Below, in pieces: positions 17,907-26,019 of a DNA stretch of 64,000 nt. A program made the position numbers and the translations under genes. Position 1 is the stretch's first letter; each line of letters opens with the position of its first letter. The stretch is taken from positions 1,285,001 to 1,349,000 of the forward strand of contig NZ_AP022839.1 in NCBI RefSeq assembly GCF_011764505.1, written 5' to 3'. A model generated the notes under the pieces. That model had not been told where the DNA came from. It worked only from the letters and a program-made list of their open reading frames with translations, and made no database searches. This stretch comes from Legionella antarctica (GTDB lineage: Bacteria > Pseudomonadota > Gammaproteobacteria > Legionellales > Legionellaceae).

Positions 17907-20900
17907 TTATGAGTGTTCCAGCTGCATCCCTGACTCAATTACTGATTTAGAGGATATAACCTCACGGGATTTAGTTCCATTAACAATCCAGGGAACAGTA
18001 AAATGTTCCTGGATAGACTCCAGAGGTAATTCCTCTGCAGGTTCAGGTTTTACATTACCCATTTGAATTAATAACTTTTTATATGAACCTTCAGCCTCAT
18101 GAATAGTATGGGTTGGATGTGCTATAACACTAGCTTTTAGTATTTGATTGGGGTAGAAAAACTCTCCGATGCTTTTAAAAAAGCTATGTACTGATGCAAA
18201 TGCTCCATGCAGAGCATGTCCCGATTTTACATCAAAAAGAGCGGTTACCCTGCCTAAAATCATTCCTAGCACATATGCTGGAGGTTTGACCAGTACGCTT
18301 AATCCTGTATAAACCAAATACAGCAAGTGCGTTGAAAAAACGAGTAATCTGCTTAAATCTCTGGTTATTTTTTCAAATAAAGCTATTGACGCTCTTTTGA
18401 TCGGTTCAAATGGATGGTTTTTGCCACTTCCCAATGCAAAAGCACACAATACGAACGACGCGGTAAAACGTAAGACAGCTGGAATATAAGAGAGTGGAAT
18501 AGCGAATAGCTGATATGCAATAGAATGGTGAGGTTCAGGATAAAGTATTTTATATAGTGATTTACTTTGTTCTTGATCAAAAAGGGCATCAATTTGTCTT
18601 GATATGTCAAATCGTAATTTCTCATTGAGTTTGGGAATAGTATCAGTATTCATCGATATCCAGGATGCTAAAATAAAACGATCAATTATTTTTTGCTGTT
18701 CAGGATCCTCTGATCTCAGCGAACGCGCTTTTTCTATCAATTCAAATAAGAACTCAGGTTGCGAGTGATGCCCTTCTTTATGTATGAGTAAGGCTTCATA
18801 AAGCAAAACTGCAATTTTGGCACCGATGAATGGATAACTACTCTCTGGAGAGGTACCCAAATCCTCTTTAAGAAAATCACTAACTATGGGAATTGGATAG
18901 CCAGCTATACCATTTACCAGAACATATCCTACTAGCGTAGCGGTTGCCAAATAGGTACCGACTGTTAGAGGGTCTTCACCCAATTGATACAGGGCATTCG
19001 TTGCTAAACCACTAGGTCCATGCATTAAGCCATCCCATCCCGTGGCGAATAGCTGTGCCTGAGTTGAGCCACCTGAAATAACCGCAGCTATTTTTGACGA
19101 GCCTACTGAATAGCCAAAGTGAGTAAACCAGTTGACATAAGCAGATCCAAAAACTGCTGAGGTGGCAGTGGGCAGATAAATTGCCCCAGCACCCACTGCA
19201 AACGCCGCAGTAAATACCAAGCCCGCTACCGGATCTTTTGCATAGATATTGTGACTGAAGACTGATGCAAACTCATTAAGTCCTCGAGCCATGACAGTTA
19301 AAATATCATTTTGTTCTCCAGCAGTAAGAGCATATTCCACGGTGGCTAATTTGCTATTGGGCGTTGAGGCAATTCCAATAGAGCTGCTGATGTTGCACCG
19401 ATTCAAAATAGTCTTTAACCGCTCATCTTCGATACTTTTAATTGCAGCAATTTCTTTTTCGGATTCCTCAAATACTTCTTTTAAGGTTGGTAATTCATTA
19501 CAGGAATCCCAATCATTTAACATATCCTCAGGCATTTTAAAGGCCAATTCGCTACCGAAATCACGAACTCCATTGTAAACATCAACAAGTGCATAACCTA
19601 TTTGTTTAAATAATCTTATGGGTTTTTGCCACATGGGCTCATTAGGGGTGACGTGTTCCCGTAGGGTTGTAGCAAACAGATGAAAATTTTGATTGGTCCA
19701 GGCTTCTTCTTCCCAGGTTTTGGTGGGAAGAAGAATACTTTTAAAAAAATTCAGGAGATAAAATCCCATGCTTTTGGCAAAAGTGGTAAAATTACGATGA
19801 TTTTTCCATCGAGTTGCGTTAATGACATCCAGTGATTCTGAACCGGATTGATTGCTTATTGTTAGTGACTCAGTATCTACTTTGTCCCATCCTTCAATAA
19901 AACTTATTGCAAGCAGTACTTCACGCTCTCTCTTGCTGGATAAGCCATCTCTTGAAAAATCGTAAGAAAAAAGCGTGTCACATTCTTTTGAGAAAAGGCC
20001 ATGATGATTCTCGGTCACTGCATTGCGCATATCTGCCTGTTGGTCCTCAATTTCTTTACGAGCATCCTCGATAAAATCGTTGAGTTCTCCTCGTGTCAAA
20101 GCAAAGGCACGTTTGGTACTGTAAGTAAGATCTTGATTTATTCCTTGCAGCTCATAAAGCCCATGCATCATTTGGTTTTTAACAAACTCAAGAATCGATT
20201 TATGACCTCTGGCTTCATTGTAATTTGAGAGGTTAGGACTATTTCTTAATGAATCCAAATAAGAATTTGTTCGTTCTATATCTGTTTCGAGATCTTTTTT
20301 AAGTTGTTCGATTGTTGTCTGATCCAGCCCACCCTGGTTAAGCACATCTAAAACATATGTAGCTAAATTAGCTTTAATATGATCCAGTTTTTCCAGGTAA
20401 GATTCAAATTCGGATTCATATTCAACCAGGCTATTATCCTTATTTACCATTGATTCTAAAGATTGTAATGCTTCAAAGCGATCTTGGTAAAGGTCGAGTA
20501 ATTTAAGTTTAACGGCTTGGGAGTTGCTTATCATGCCCTTTGCAATTCGCTCATGGGCAATTACACGATAGTTTCCTAGCGCTGAAATGACTTTACTGGT
20601 AATTGAATGAGGCTTGAGAATACCCCATCGGACCGCATTTTTTAATTTTTTGGCGCTCGTCTGCCATATAAAAGAGTGGGCTTGATCATTTTTAGTAATA
20701 AATTTAACGTGGTGAGCATTGCCAGGATATTGGTCGTTACCAGGATTAATTATTTTTTTTCTATAAACATCGCTTCGCTGAGAAGCACCAACACCTGGAA
20801 CTGATGAAACTGCTGTTAATTTTAGTACTTCATCACTATTGAGAGTGAATAATCTGTATTGATTTTTATTGTAGCGATAAAACAATTTTTTCGCGCTATG

Positions 20901-20912
20901 TGCTCCGCTCAT
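17907..20912 (-). CDS. Large coiled-coil/membrane protein, effector candidate
   Basis: A 1001-residue protein with no signal peptide and no family I can name. Residues about 150-310 are charged and helical with coiled-coil character (ESEFESYLEKLDHIKANL, IEQLKKDLETDIERTNSYLDSL, DFIEDARKEIEDQQADM). A hydrophobic cluster lies in the middle (GLVFTAAFAVGAGAIYLPTA, ATLVGYVLVNGIAGYPIPIV) and another near 790-880 (LFAIPLSYIPAVLRFTASFVLCAFALG, LLVFSTHLLYLVYTGLSVLVKPPAYVLGMILG). The tail is polar and Glu-rich (KPEPAEELPLESIQ). Long cytosolic start, mid-chain membrane hairpins and polar tail match the general shape of Dot/Icm-translocated proteins, but that role is inference. The start MSGAHSAKK has only a weak ribosome site. 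Confidence 0.7.
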   Translation of the reverse strand: MSGAHSAKKLFYRYNKNQYRLFTLNSDEVLKLTAVSSVPGVGASQRSDVYRKKIINPGNDQYPGNAHHVKFITKNDQAHSFIWQTSAKKLKNAVRWGILKPHSITSKVISALGNYRVIAHERIAKGMISNSQAVKLKLLDLYQDRFEALQSLESMVNKDNSLVEYESEFESYLEKLDHIKANLATYVLDVLNQGGLDQTTIEQLKKDLETDIERTNSYLDSLRNSPNLSNYNEARGHKSILEFVKNQMMHGLYELQGINQDLTYSTKRAFALTRGELNDFIEDARKEIEDQQADMRNAVTENHHGLFSKECDTLFSYDFSRDGLSSKREREVLLAISFIEGWDKVDTESLTISNQSGSESLDVINATRWKNHRNFTTFAKSMGFYLLNFFKSILLPTKTWEEEAWTNQNFHLFATTLREHVTPNEPMWQKPIRLFKQIGYALVDVYNGVRDFGSELAFKMPEDMLNDWDSCNELPTLKEVFEESEKEIAAIKSIEDERLKTILNRCNISSSIGIASTPNSKLATVEYALTAGEQNDILTVMARGLNEFASVFSHNIYAKDPVAGLVFTAAFAVGAGAIYLPTATSAVFGSAYVNWFTHFGYSVGSSKIAAVISGGSTQAQLFATGWDGLMHGPSGLATNALYQLGEDPLTVGTYLATATLVGYVLVNGIAGYPIPIVSDFLKEDLGTSPESSYPFIGAKIAVLLYEALLIHKEGHHSQPEFLFELIEKARSLRSEDPEQQKIIDRFILASWISMNTDTIPKLNEKLRFDISRQIDALFDQEQSKSLYKILYPEPHHSIAYQLFAIPLSYIPAVLRFTASFVLCAFALGSGKNHPFEPIKRASIALFEKITRDLSRLLVFSTHLLYLVYTGLSVLVKPPAYVLGMILGRVTALFDVKSGHALHGAFASVHSFFKSIGEFFYPNQILKASVIAHPTHTIHEAEGSYKKLLIQMGNVKPEPAEELPLESIQEHFTVPWIVNGTKSREVISSKSVIESGMQLEHS

Positions 20913-21110
20913 ATAATAATTCCAGGCAAATTAATCGACTAAGGATTCTGTTTAATTTTATTCATAGTGAGTCATGTGTGGTCAACTATTGTGCATTATA
21001 TCATAATAATATATTTTTTTGGTGTAAATTGATTATATTTAGATCTTCGGGTATTGTCCCCTGATTATAGAGGAGAGAGGTATACCCTCATTGTCCAGAC
21101 TGACCTTACT

Positions 21111-21133
21111 GGGGTGTGACCTCGAATTAATGT
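21111..21133 (-). repeat. Solo insertion-sequence end
   Basis: This 23-bp segment starting GGGGTGTGACCTCGA is the reverse complement, with one mismatch, of 48670-48692, which abuts the ISKra4-type transposase remnant. No transposase remains here, so it is an orphan end. It lies in the 369-bp gap between the 1001-residue gene and the F-box gene; the rest of that gap holds only AT-rich sequence and the TGAT tract. Confidence 0.6.
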
Positions 21134-21211
21134 CTTGTAGCAAAGTCACTAAGTGAGCGATTCCGGTGTGTGCTAACGCTCTTTACGCAGTCATACTGTT
21201 CAAGTATAATC

Positions 21212-21259
<48 letters not shown>

Positions 21260-21281
21260 AATCGTTCATCCAAGGAATCCC

Positions 21282-22235
21282 ATGCAAGATAAATCAGAAT
21301 CTACATTAGAAATTGATATACCCGCCGACATGCAGTGTGAAATCGTTAAACATTTGCCAAGAACTGATTTATTTAATTTTTATCTGGCTTCAAAGACACA
21401 TCAGGCTTTATTTCAACCCGAACTGAATGCTCGTAAAACGATTCATACTTTTTTACGTCATGTTGTCTGTGGGGAGCATGAGCAGGTTAAAGCCATGCTC
21501 GAGAAAAACATCGATTTGCTCTTTAAAAGAGAACAGGTAAAGGATTGCTCTGAGCGAGTTTTTTCCGAAATTAGTGGTTTTGAATACGCACTTTGGTCCT
21601 TGGATAAAGACCTGTGGACGCTGATGCTTGACTGCATACCTAAAAACGAAGAGGGCCAAGAGGTATTGGCGAGGTTATTGACACAATACAAAAAACTAGA
21701 GGCAAAGGTTGTTACTTACAGCCTCAATGGCAATCCCATCACAGAAGTGCATTTTGATTTTAAAGAAACCATCATTAAGGAATTGGAAACGCAAGTGACT
21801 TCCATCAATGCATCTGGACCAAAGAATTGGGATGCCATTAAGGAGCAATGGAGAAAAGGTGTTGGCGGTGCGCAAAGGCTATTACCTGTCCATGTTGTTC
21901 ATTGGTATTGCTGTGAAACACCCTTTTATCCGATTCCAAAATTTAGGGAGCAACAACCCTCACGCCAAAAACAATTTTATAATTCGCTAACCGGAAAAGA
22001 CGAGGATTGGTTTCATAAAGGCTCTAAATTAAGTGTGGATTTTGCAATATTTAAGGGCGTGCGGGGCGTTGTTGTGTGGAGCGTAGGGCGGCCGGAGGTG
22101 GGGGCGTCGTCGGTCGATGATTTAGCCGCCATGAAGGAGTTATGTGAAGTAAGAACAAATGATTTTAACAATATTAACCAACAGCTGGAAGATCAACTGT
22201 TGGCAGATAATCGGCCCATGGCCGCTCATATTTGA
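21282..22235 (+). CDS. F-box-like protein, candidate Dot/Icm effector
   Basis: A 317-residue protein. Residues about 11-45 (IDIPADMQCEIVKHLPRTDLFNFYLASKTHQALF) match the eukaryotic F-box pattern: Pro near the start, two helices, Leu-Pro-x-x-Asp-Leu and a final K/S-x-x-x segment. F-box domains bind Skp1 of host SCF ubiquitin ligases, and Legionella is known to deliver such proteins by Dot/Icm. The next part is helical (TFLRHVVCGEHEQVKAMLEKNIDLLFKRE, FEYALWSLDKDLWTLML), reminiscent of an ankyrin-like unit. It is followed by an aromatic-rich WYCCETPFYPIPKF stretch. The only distinctive upstream element is the TGAT tract. Host targeting is inferred. Confidence 0.75.
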   Translation: MQDKSESTLEIDIPADMQCEIVKHLPRTDLFNFYLASKTHQALFQPELNARKTIHTFLRHVVCGEHEQVKAMLEKNIDLLFKREQVKDCSERVFSEISGFEYALWSLDKDLWTLMLDCIPKNEEGQEVLARLLTQYKKLEAKVVTYSLNGNPITEVHFDFKETIIKELETQVTSINASGPKNWDAIKEQWRKGVGGAQRLLPVHVVHWYCCETPFYPIPKFREQQPSRQKQFYNSLTGKDEDWFHKGSKLSVDFAIFKGVRGVVVWSVGRPEVGASSVDDLAAMKELCEVRTNDFNNINQQLEDQLLADNRPMAAHI

Positions 22236-22284
22236 TTGATTGACTACCTTGCGTGTGAAGAAGCCCAGTGGCGTAGGCCGCCAC

Positions 22285-22487
22285 GGGGTTTGGAGTCCAC
22301 ACGACCGGAAACGTACGCTAAGATAAAAAACCCTTATCTTTCAATGGGTAAAAATTTTAAGCACTTGATAAGTAGTTTAATATTTGCAAAATAAAGCTCA
22401 AAATAAATCTTTTAGAACAAATATTTAATAAAATTTAAATTAATTCTAGCTTAGCGTACGTTTCCGGTCGTGTGGACTCCAAACCCC
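22285..22487. mobile_element. 203-bp miniature element with 38-bp Tn3-type inverted repeats (TIME)
   Basis: Bases 22285-22322 and 22450-22487 are perfect 38-bp inverted repeats reading inward GGGGTTTGGAGTCCACACGA and ending ACGTACGCTAAG. GGGG start, TAAG end and exactly 38 bp are the hallmarks of Tn3-family termini. The 127-bp AT-rich core has no open frame. Non-autonomous Tn3-derived miniature elements (TIMEs) of 200-300 bp are known. No 5-bp target duplication is visible (GCCAC versus AATTA), so the flanks have been rearranged. A small hairpin (GTGGCG/CGCCAC, 22268-22284) lies just outside the left end. Confidence 0.85.
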
Positions 22488-22488
22488 A

Positions 22489-22599
22489 ATTACTGCAGAA
22501 GGATTTTATCAAAAGCTTGGGTATAGCGTGTTACGTAACGAGTACTATGGGGAAGAAAGAACTATTATCATGGAGAAAAAAATATCTGAGCTTCCTTAG
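22489..22599 (+). pseudogene. C-terminal fragment of a GNAT acetyltransferase
   Basis: Translating from 22489 gives ITAEGFYQKLGYSVLRNEYY followed by GEERTIIMEKKISELP and a stop. The A-x-x-FYxKLGY motif is the acetyl-CoA-binding tail of GNAT N-acetyltransferases, and the final I-x-MEK strand fits too. The 5' part of the gene is missing: the miniature element abuts directly. The stop codon is supplied by the next Tn3-type repeat, which begins at 22595. No start codon belongs to it, so it is a relic. Confidence 0.7.
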
Positions 22600-22632
22600 C
22601 GTACGTTTTCGTACCATTGGACTTCAAACCCC
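22595..22632. repeat. Third, diverged Tn3-type 38-bp end
   Basis: Same orientation as the right end of the miniature element; as reverse complement it reads GGGGTTTGAAGTCCAATGGT and ends ACGTACGCTAAG. It is closer to the Tn3 consensus (TGGTACGAAAAC) than the other two. Together the three ends suggest stacked or one-ended Tn3-type events around the acetyltransferase tail. Confidence 0.8.
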
Positions 22633-23035
22633 AAAAAATTTCTATCTGTCTCACCGGCGCAATGCCATTGCTGCGAAGCGATTTTTAAAGAAAATGATAA
22701 AGAGCAATCCAGCGTGTGATGTTGGTGAAATTAATACGGATAAAAATCCTGCTTACGGTCAATCGATTAAAGAGTTAAAACAAGAGGGTACAGTTGCTGA
22801 ACATGTTCAGCACTTACAAATTAAATACCGTAATAATCGCCTGGAAGCCGATCATGGGAAGCTTAAGCGACTTATTAACCCAGTAAGGGGGGGGCAGTCC
22901 ATGAAAACTGCCTATGCAACGATTAAAGGTTTTGAAATTATGCGGATGTTTAAAAAAGGACAGTTCGATATCTGGATGTATGGAGCTCGAACCGAAGTAT
23001 CTTTCATTAAGGAACAGTTCGGACTATACAGTTGA
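22633..23035 (+). pseudogene. IS6-family transposase, 3' fragment
   Basis: Encodes about 134 residues of a DDE transposase tail: FYLSHRRNAIAAKRFLKKMI, then the second catalytic Asp region INTDKNPAYGQSIKEL, then the Glu region NRLEADHGKLKRLINPVRGG and FEIMRMFKKGQ. These are signature IS6/IS240-type blocks. The amino-terminal HTH and first catalytic Asp are gone, replaced by the Tn3-type repeat that the open frame reads through. The right terminal repeat of the IS is present at 23072-23088. Confidence 0.85.
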
Positions 23036-23071
23036 GATCTGCCCAAAAACCAAGATTTTTTAATTTGAATC

Positions 23072-23088
23072 TTTTTTGCAACGGAGCC
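23072..23088 (-). repeat. IS6-family right terminal repeat
   Basis: Reverse complement reads GGCTCCGTTGCAAAAAA, matching the GGCTCTGTTGCAAA-type ends of IS6/IS240 elements. It closes the transposase remnant. The rest of the 23089-23367 spacer holds a GTGCA-AAA-TGCAC palindrome (23241-23253) and AT-rich sequence with no gene. Confidence 0.7.
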
Positions 23089-23367
23089 TTTATTCGGCAT
23101 AATCCCGTTGCTAAATTCAAACGGACAGCATCCTAACAGATTACAGGAAAAAGTCATTTGTATGTTTGATTATTGAGCTAAGAAACAAAGCCCTACACAG
23201 GCTGATGACGATAGAAACCCGTTTTCAACTTCTCAGGAATGTGCAAAATGCACAATAATCGATCTATTTGGTTGACTATAAATTATTCTGCTGCTAATAT
23301 GACATTTTTTATGATTAGTTGTTACCATACCAATTAAATACTACAAACCAAGTAAGAGTTAAATTAA

Positions 23368-24399
23368 ATGCGCATTATACATATAGCCCAGCTACATAAA
23401 ATTCCTTTTATAAATAAACCTACTAAGGAAGTATTTGATAGAGTTATTCAATCTCAATTAAAAGTAGCGCAAGAAATTAAAAAACATCCTCACCACTTTC
23501 CAGTAGTAGTTGAAGGTCTATCGAAGAATTTAAAAGATGCATCCTTCTCTGGGATGTCCAATTACCTGAAAATGAGATTTCCATCTGGACTCCCAACAAA
23601 TTCCAATGAGTTAAATCAAAAGGAGAAAGAATTTATATACGAGTATGGTGCTGCTCTCACACTGTTTATTCTTGGCGAGATACCATCGATATATAAATCA
23701 ATTCATAAGGAGGCTCATGAAGTTATTCGCACTGAAATATCAAACGGTAACTTTCAAAATATATTCGCCCCACGAGAAGAAGAAGCCATAAAATGTATTA
23801 AAGAGACAGCCATCAATCATTTTGGAAAAATTGATGATTCGACCGTCATCATCGTTTTTGGAGCAAAACATAACTTTAAACCTTATTGCATTCGTGAAAA
23901 TTTTGATCTCGAAGTAATTGATACTACTTTAATAGATAGTCCTTTAATAGATAGTCCTTTAATAGATAGTCCTTTAATAGATAGTCCTTTAATAGATAGT
24001 CCTTTAATAGATAGTCCTTTAATAGATAGTCCTTTAATAGATAGTACAACCGCTAGTAAGCTGAGTGATGAAAGATATAGTTCTGTTTATAGAAATACGA
24101 ACTCAGCATTTTTTTCACATGAGATTAAAATCAGGAGGATTGTTCCAGAAGGACTTCAGAAGATTATAGAAGAATCTGGGGTAGAATCTGATTATGTTGA
24201 AACCGGACATACATCGATGGATAATTTAATTGAGCTTTATGAAAAAAAACCATGGGTCATTGACGCATTACGCTACAGTAATATCCGAGAAGGGATTTGG
24301 GATGATTATATCAGCATTGAACAATACAGTGGACCCCATTGTCAAGACAGCGATCCGTTTAATTTAAGATATAACTTTAATTCTACTTTCTTTCGTTGA
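23368..24399 (+). CDS. LIDSP-repeat protein, C-terminus lost to an IS3 insertion
   Basis: The native reading frame runs from MRIIHIAQLHKIPF to base 24327 (320 codons); the last 23 residues and stop come from the IS3 element. The first 185 residues alternate strands and helices: RIIHIAQLH, FPVVVEGL, a long helix YEYGAALTLFILGEIPSIYK and VIIVFGAKHNF. This vaguely recalls the TraB/ChaN-like fold (short H/E motifs and V-x-V-E-G), but I cannot confirm a family. It is followed by eight LIDSP pentapeptides (residues about 187-226), then a polar C-terminal part. Function unknown. It may be inactive after truncation. Confidence 0.6.
   Translation: MRIIHIAQLHKIPFINKPTKEVFDRVIQSQLKVAQEIKKHPHHFPVVVEGLSKNLKDASFSGMSNYLKMRFPSGLPTNSNELNQKEKEFIYEYGAALTLFILGEIPSIYKSIHKEAHEVIRTEISNGNFQNIFAPREEEAIKCIKETAINHFGKIDDSTVIIVFGAKHNFKPYCIRENFDLEVIDTTLIDSPLIDSPLIDSPLIDSPLIDSPLIDSPLIDSPLIDSTTASKLSDERYSSVYRNTNSAFFSHEIKIRRIVPEGLQKIIEESGVESDYVETGHTSMDNLIELYEKKPWVIDALRYSNIREGIWDDYISIEQYSGPHCQDSDPFNLRYNFNSTFFR
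23926..24045 (+). repeat. 15-bp coding minisatellite, 8 units
   Basis: Eight consecutive 15-bp units of CCTTTAATAGATAGT (the first differs by one base) encode LIDSP repeats in frame. The near-perfect DNA identity means recent expansion; copy number changes would keep the frame. Confidence 0.95.
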
Positions 24400-24598
24400 C
24401 GAGGGTGCGTAGCACACGAGTCAACCACAATAGCAGTTAATGAAACACCTGTTATTGAGCCTGTGGGTATGTGGGCGCGAAGCCATCGAGTGTGGTCAAG
24501 CGGTGGATAACGTCTTTTTGTTATCCATGGCTTGTCCACATGTCCCGAAGGGCGATGGCTGATCCGCAGGACGCGTCCACATATCCACAGGCATTCCA

Positions 24599-25459
24599 TT
24601 ACGCTGCAGCCTCATATAGGCCAGCATAAACCTCTGACGGCGTGTATATTCCAAATGATTGATGAGGTCTTTCGTCGTTATAAAACTTGAAATACACCCT
24701 TAAACCATTTCGTAGTGCTAAAACTGTTCCGTATTCTTTTATGTAAATATCTTCATATTTGACTGAACGCCATAGCCGTTCAATGAACACATTATCCATC
24801 CATCGACCTTTCCCGTCCATGCTAATTTTGATGTCATGGTCTTTTAAAACATCGGTAAACGCCTTACTGGTAAACTGGGAGCCTTGATCCGTATTAAAAA
24901 TATCAGGCCTGCCGTGGAGCCTGATGGCGCTCTCCAACGCGCTTACACAAAAGTCATCATCCATGCTGTTTGATACCTTCCAAGAGAGCACCTTGCGGCT
25001 ATACCAGTCCATTATTGCCACCAAATATACAAAGCCTCCTTGCATCCTAACGTAGGTAATATCGGTGCACCAAACCTGATTGGGTCGATCAATCACTAAA
25101 CCACGTAGCAAGTAGGGATAAACCTTTTGTTCCTTGTTCTTTTTACTCGTATTCGGCTTTGGTGCCACTGAAACCAGACCCATGATCCGCATCAAACGCT
25201 GCACTCTCTTACGGTTAACGTCATGGCCAAGGCGACGTAAATAAGAACGCATCTTTCTGCTTCCATAGAAAGGATGGCGCATGTATTCCTCATCAATCAA
25301 GACCATCAAAGCCAGATTCTCTGGGCTCTCGGTACATATTCCTTCGCCAGCAGTGCGATAGTAGCTAGCGCGTGACAAATTAACCAATGCACATTGGCGT
25401 ACGATGCTGAGTGTAGGGTGATTGACATCAATCATGGCTCGCTTCTCCCGCACGCTCAA
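24599..25459 (-). CDS. IS3-family transposase OrfB
   Basis: 286 residues with the DDE integrase core: WCTDITYVRMQGG (first Asp), IFNTDQGSQFTS (second Asp), NVFIERLWRSVKYE (Glu). The HTH_21 region HPTLSIVRQCALVNLSRASYYR and the YGSRKMRSYLRRLGHDVNRKRV block precede it. It would normally be made as an OrfAB fusion by -1 frameshifting at the A-run of orfA. All catalytic residues are intact, so the copy may be active. Confidence 0.93.
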   Translation of the reverse strand: MSVREKRAMIDVNHPTLSIVRQCALVNLSRASYYRTAGEGICTESPENLALMVLIDEEYMRHPFYGSRKMRSYLRRLGHDVNRKRVQRLMRIMGLVSVAPKPNTSKKNKEQKVYPYLLRGLVIDRPNQVWCTDITYVRMQGGFVYLVAIMDWYSRKVLSWKVSNSMDDDFCVSALESAIRLHGRPDIFNTDQGSQFTSKAFTDVLKDHDIKISMDGKGRWMDNVFIERLWRSVKYEDIYIKEYGTVLALRNGLRVYFKFYNDERPHQSFGIYTPSEVYAGLYEAAA

Positions 25460-25740
25460 CTTAGATGACCGGTCTTTTTTTTAAGCCAGTCTAACTCAAC
25501 CGCTAGCTGGCCTATTTGCGTGTATAATCGATCTCGTTCTTGTATGATGGAGTCCATGTCTTTGTCATGCTTGCCGCTAAACAATTGCTTGCTTCCATCC
25601 AGTAATTGTTTTTTCCACAGATTGATTTGTGTTGCATGCACCTCAAATTCAGATGCCAATTCATTGGTCGTCTTGTGACTTTTTAATGCCTCAATTGCTA
25701 CCTTTGCTTTGAAGTCAGATGTAAATTTTTTTTTAGCCAC
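25456..25740 (-). CDS. IS3-family transposase OrfA
   Basis: 94 residues, HTH DNA-binding part of the transposase (FTSDFKAKVAIEALKSHKTTNELASEFEVHATQINLWKKQLL) followed by a leucine-zipper-like helix. It overlaps orfB by 4 bp. The 3' end carries an AAAAAAG slippery heptamer reading L-K-K-K, expected to allow the -1 shift into orfB. Confidence 0.93.
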   Translation of the reverse strand: MAKKKFTSDFKAKVAIEALKSHKTTNELASEFEVHATQINLWKKQLLDGSKQLFSGKHDKDMDSIIQERDRLYTQIGQLAVELDWLKKKTGHLS

Positions 25741-25801
25741 TTGGTACCCCGTTTAACAATGGTTTCTATTTTACACCACTGTCTCATTTTTGGGGTCCAC
25801 T

Positions 25802-25948
25802 ATACAACTTGCTAAATTAACTCAAAAACAAGTTGAATATATTCAGTGTAAATATTTTTCTGATGAAGAACTAAAATTACAAATAGAATCTTTACAGAGT
25901 TCGCTTGTAACAGAGGAAAGAGAGTATGAGGGTAGGCCGGAATTCTGA
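25802..25948 (+). pseudogene. Orphan C-terminal coding tail beside the IS3 element
   Basis: The open frame entering from the IS3 border reads IQLAKLTQKQVEYIQCKYFS and continues as a charged helix to EEREYEGRPEF and a TGA at 25946. There is no start codon. It is not in frame with the LIDSP gene across the IS (that junction gives a stop after five codons). It is in frame with the truncated gene ending at the other IS3 copy (63240). Which gene it belonged to is unresolved. Confidence 0.45.
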
Positions 25949-26019
25949 CGAAATTAGGGTGCTAATGGTGTAAGTTTTTTCTTTATTTGGCAGGGAAATT
26001 CAATCTTTAAATGGCATGA

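Larger units (their letters stand above)
24328..25801 (-). mobile_element. IS3-family insertion sequence, copy 1
   Basis: About 1474 bp. The ends AGTGGACCCCAAAAATGAGA (5', at 25801) and AGTGGACCCCATTGTCAAGA (3', at 24328) form imperfect inverted repeats. ATAC flanks both sides (24324-24327 and 25802-25805). It carries orfA and orfB plus an unusually long noncoding stretch of about 270 bp after orfB that can fold (TGGATAAC...GTTATCCA at 24504-24527). Its 5' end is identical, as far as visible, to the copy starting at 63241. Confidence 0.9.

Noticed and set aside
22472..22632. Amino-terminal part of an apparent 187-residue transposase
   Set aside because: These codons are a wrong-frame reading of Tn3-type repeats and the acetyltransferase tail; only the part after 22632 is IS6 transposase.
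23926..24045. Could the regular 15-bp repeats be a CRISPR array?
   Set aside because: There are no spacers; units are contiguous and translate in frame as LIDSP.
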